Assembly: GCA_964350145.1 (NCBI GenBank)
Contig: CAYGJL010000004.1
Span: 1-64,000, forward strand
Reading direction: 5' to 3'
DNA from: JACDCY01 sp964350145
GTDB lineage: Bacteria; Gemmatimonadota; Gemmatimonadetes; Gemmatimonadales; Gemmatimonadaceae
Length of the DNA: 64,000 nt
Every line of letters starts with the position of its first letter. The first letter of the stretch is position 1. A model generated the notes under the pieces. The model saw nothing but the letters and a program-made list of their open reading frames with translations, was not told where the DNA came from and searched no databases. The position numbers and the translations under genes were made by a program. Of this stretch, positions 62,826 through 64,000 are shown in pieces.

Positions 62826-64000
62826 CCGTCGCGTTCTGGACGCTCGACCGCGTCGCGGCCGCGCTGGGTACGGGCCCCGGCGGGCAGCAGCCCGTACGCG
62901 CAGTCTCCACCGACACGCGCACCATTTCGCACGGCGACGTCTTCGTCGCGCTGGAGGGCGAGACGTTCGACGGGCACGATCATCTCGCGGCGGCGGTGGA
63001 GCGGGGCGCGGTGGCCGTCGTGGCGTCGCGGGTGCCGCGCGGCGAAGCGCTGGGAGTGCCGGTGTACCAGGTGCCGGACACGCTCGTCGCGCTCGGCCGG
63101 CTCGCCGCCTTCTGGCGGAACGCGTGGGGGAAGCCGGTCATTGCCGTGGCCGGGAGCAACGGCAAGACCAGCACCAAGGACCTGCTGCGCGCGGCGCTGG
63201 GGTCGCGGCTCGCCGTGCACGCTACCGCCGGCAGTCTCAACAATAGAATCGGCGTGCCGCTCACGATTCTGTCGATCCCGCGGGCCGCCGACATCGCGGT
63301 AGTCGAGGTCGGAACGAGCCTTCCCGGCGAGGTCGCGATTCTCCGCGACATCGCGCGGCCTGACATCGCGCTGGTTACGTGCGTCGCGGAGGAGCATCTC
63401 GAAGGGCTGGGCGATCTCGCGGGCGTGCTGCGCGAGGAAGCCGCGTGCTACGACGGCGTCGAGGTCGGAATAGCGCCGGCGTCGCAGCCGGAGGTCGTGG
63501 CCGAGGCGCGCGCGGGGGCTCGCTCCGTGGTGAGCGCCGGGCTGGACGAGGGAGATTTTCGCGCCAGCGCGTGGCGGCTGGCGCCCGACGGGCTGGGCGA
63601 GATAGACGTGGCCGGCGTGACCGTGCGCTCTCCGCTGCGCGGCGCGCACAATCTGCGCAACGCCATGCTCGCGCTCGCCGCGGCGCGCTCATGCGGCGTG
63701 ACGATGGAGGACGCCGCGCGCGGGATCGCCGCGATGCCGCAGCCGAAGATGCGCACCGCATGGGAGCAGCTCGGGAAGGCGACCGTGATCAACGACGCGT
63801 ACAACTCCAACCCGGGCTCCGCGCGGGCCGCCCTGGATCTGATCCGCGCCGCGGACGGCGCCCGGCAGCGCGTGGTCGTGCTCGGCAGCATGCGCGAACT
63901 GGGGGCGGGGTCGGCGCGGTGTCACGCGGAGATCGCGCGACTGGCCGTGGACTCGGGGGCGGACGTAGTCGCCGGCATCGGAGAGTTCGCGCCGGCGCTG
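62822..64000 (+). CDS. murF: UDP-N-acetylmuramoyl-tripeptide-D-alanyl-D-alanine ligase (3' end outside window)
   Basis: Adds D-Ala-D-Ala to the muramyl tripeptide. The frame is open from GTG at 62822 (overlapping the murE stop) to the last base, 393 residues so far of roughly 450-480 expected. Seen: VSTDTRTISHGDVFVALEGE, ATP site VIAVAGSNGKTSTKDLL near 105, GSLNNRIGVPLTIL, HNLRNAMLALAAA, KMRTAWEQLGKATVINDAYN and SNPGSARAALDLI. The C-terminus is beyond the window. Confidence 0.96.
   Translation, partial: MTVAFWTLDRVAAALGTGPGGQQPVRAVSTDTRTISHGDVFVALEGETFDGHDHLAAAVERGAVAVVASRVPRGEALGVPVYQVPDTLVALGRLAAFWRNAWGKPVIAVAGSNGKTSTKDLLRAALGSRLAVHATAGSLNNRIGVPLTILSIPRAADIAVVEVGTSLPGEVAILRDIARPDIALVTCVAEEHLEGLGDLAGVLREEAACYDGVEVGIAPASQPEVVAEARAGARSVVSAGLDEGDFRASAWRLAPDGLGEIDVAGVTVRSPLRGAHNLRNAMLALAAARSCGVTMEDAARGIAAMPQPKMRTAWEQLGKATVINDAYNSNPGSARAALDLIRAADGARQRVVVLGSMRELGAGSARCHAEIARLAVDSGADVVAGIGEFAPAL

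Overview
The window is 64 kb of GC-rich bacterial chromosome carrying almost only housekeeping and envelope genes. It looks like a member of the Gemmatimonadota. This is inferred from the gene set (DUF5916 outer-membrane protein, DUF4097 proteins beside an ECF sigma factor, an MglA-type GTPase operon, TolB/Pal, isolated carboxypeptidase-regulatory/plug proteins), from diderm envelope functions and from the high GC; no rRNA is present to confirm it. Genes are packed with many 4-base ATGA/GTGA stop-start overlaps, and GTG or TTG starts are common. No gene-free stretch exceeds 300 bases. A 10-N gap inside thiL shows the sequence is a scaffold.

Layout: 1-4.8 kb, glyA (cut by the window edge), a Minf_1886-type protein, the NAD(P)H-hydrate repair enzyme, thiL and an acyltransferase. 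4.8-7 kb, enolase, an FtsB/DivIC-like protein and two CAT-anticodon tRNAs separated by a terminator. 7-12.5 kb, a lipoprotein, an S41 protease, a LolA-like exported protein, an unknown gene coupled to fumarylacetoacetase, and apaG. 12.7-19.4 kb, a cyclase-family hydrolase, the pentose-phosphate enzymes Gnd and Zwf flanking an opposite-strand acetyl-CoA hydrolase/transferase, and a lytic transglycosylase. 19.3-25.3 kb (minus strand), a complete RND efflux system. 25.6-27.5 kb, tolB-pal. 27.6-33.4 kb, a DUF5916 outer-membrane protein divergent from an ECF sigma/anti-sigma/DUF4097/DUF4097 operon with a good ECF-type promoter. 33.4-39.7 kb, tilS-hpt, ftsH-folP and a DUF2723 membrane protein. 39.7-43.1 kb, twin plug-like secreted proteins and a vapBC toxin-antitoxin pair. 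43.2-45.8 kb (minus), ArsR-methyltransferase fusion and ahcY. 46-52.4 kb, yggS-divIVA-ileS-dksA-lspA-rluD. 52.5-54.6 kb, an mglA GTPase operon. 55-58.1 kb, a Vgb-like propeller, tRNA-Val and a large TPR protein. 58.2-64 kb, the dcw cluster rsmH-ftsL-ftsI-murE-murF, running off the end.

The most unusual content is not a gene. At 17 places between genes there are short arrays with a 7-bp period. They come in several sequence flavours (GTGACTA/GTGATTG; AGCTATT/GGCTGTT; CCTGCGT; a degenerate GGATCGG-like form; GAAGCTG). About half occur as two facing arrays that can fold into a long hairpin. At 15 of the 17 sites the array begins at, or within about 10 nt of, a stop codon, and in several genes the stop codon is itself part of a heptamer. 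They resemble in style the heptameric STRR repeats of heterocystous cyanobacteria and the REP/BIME elements of enterobacteria, but the sequences differ. I know of no description of them; they are the main candidate for something undescribed here.
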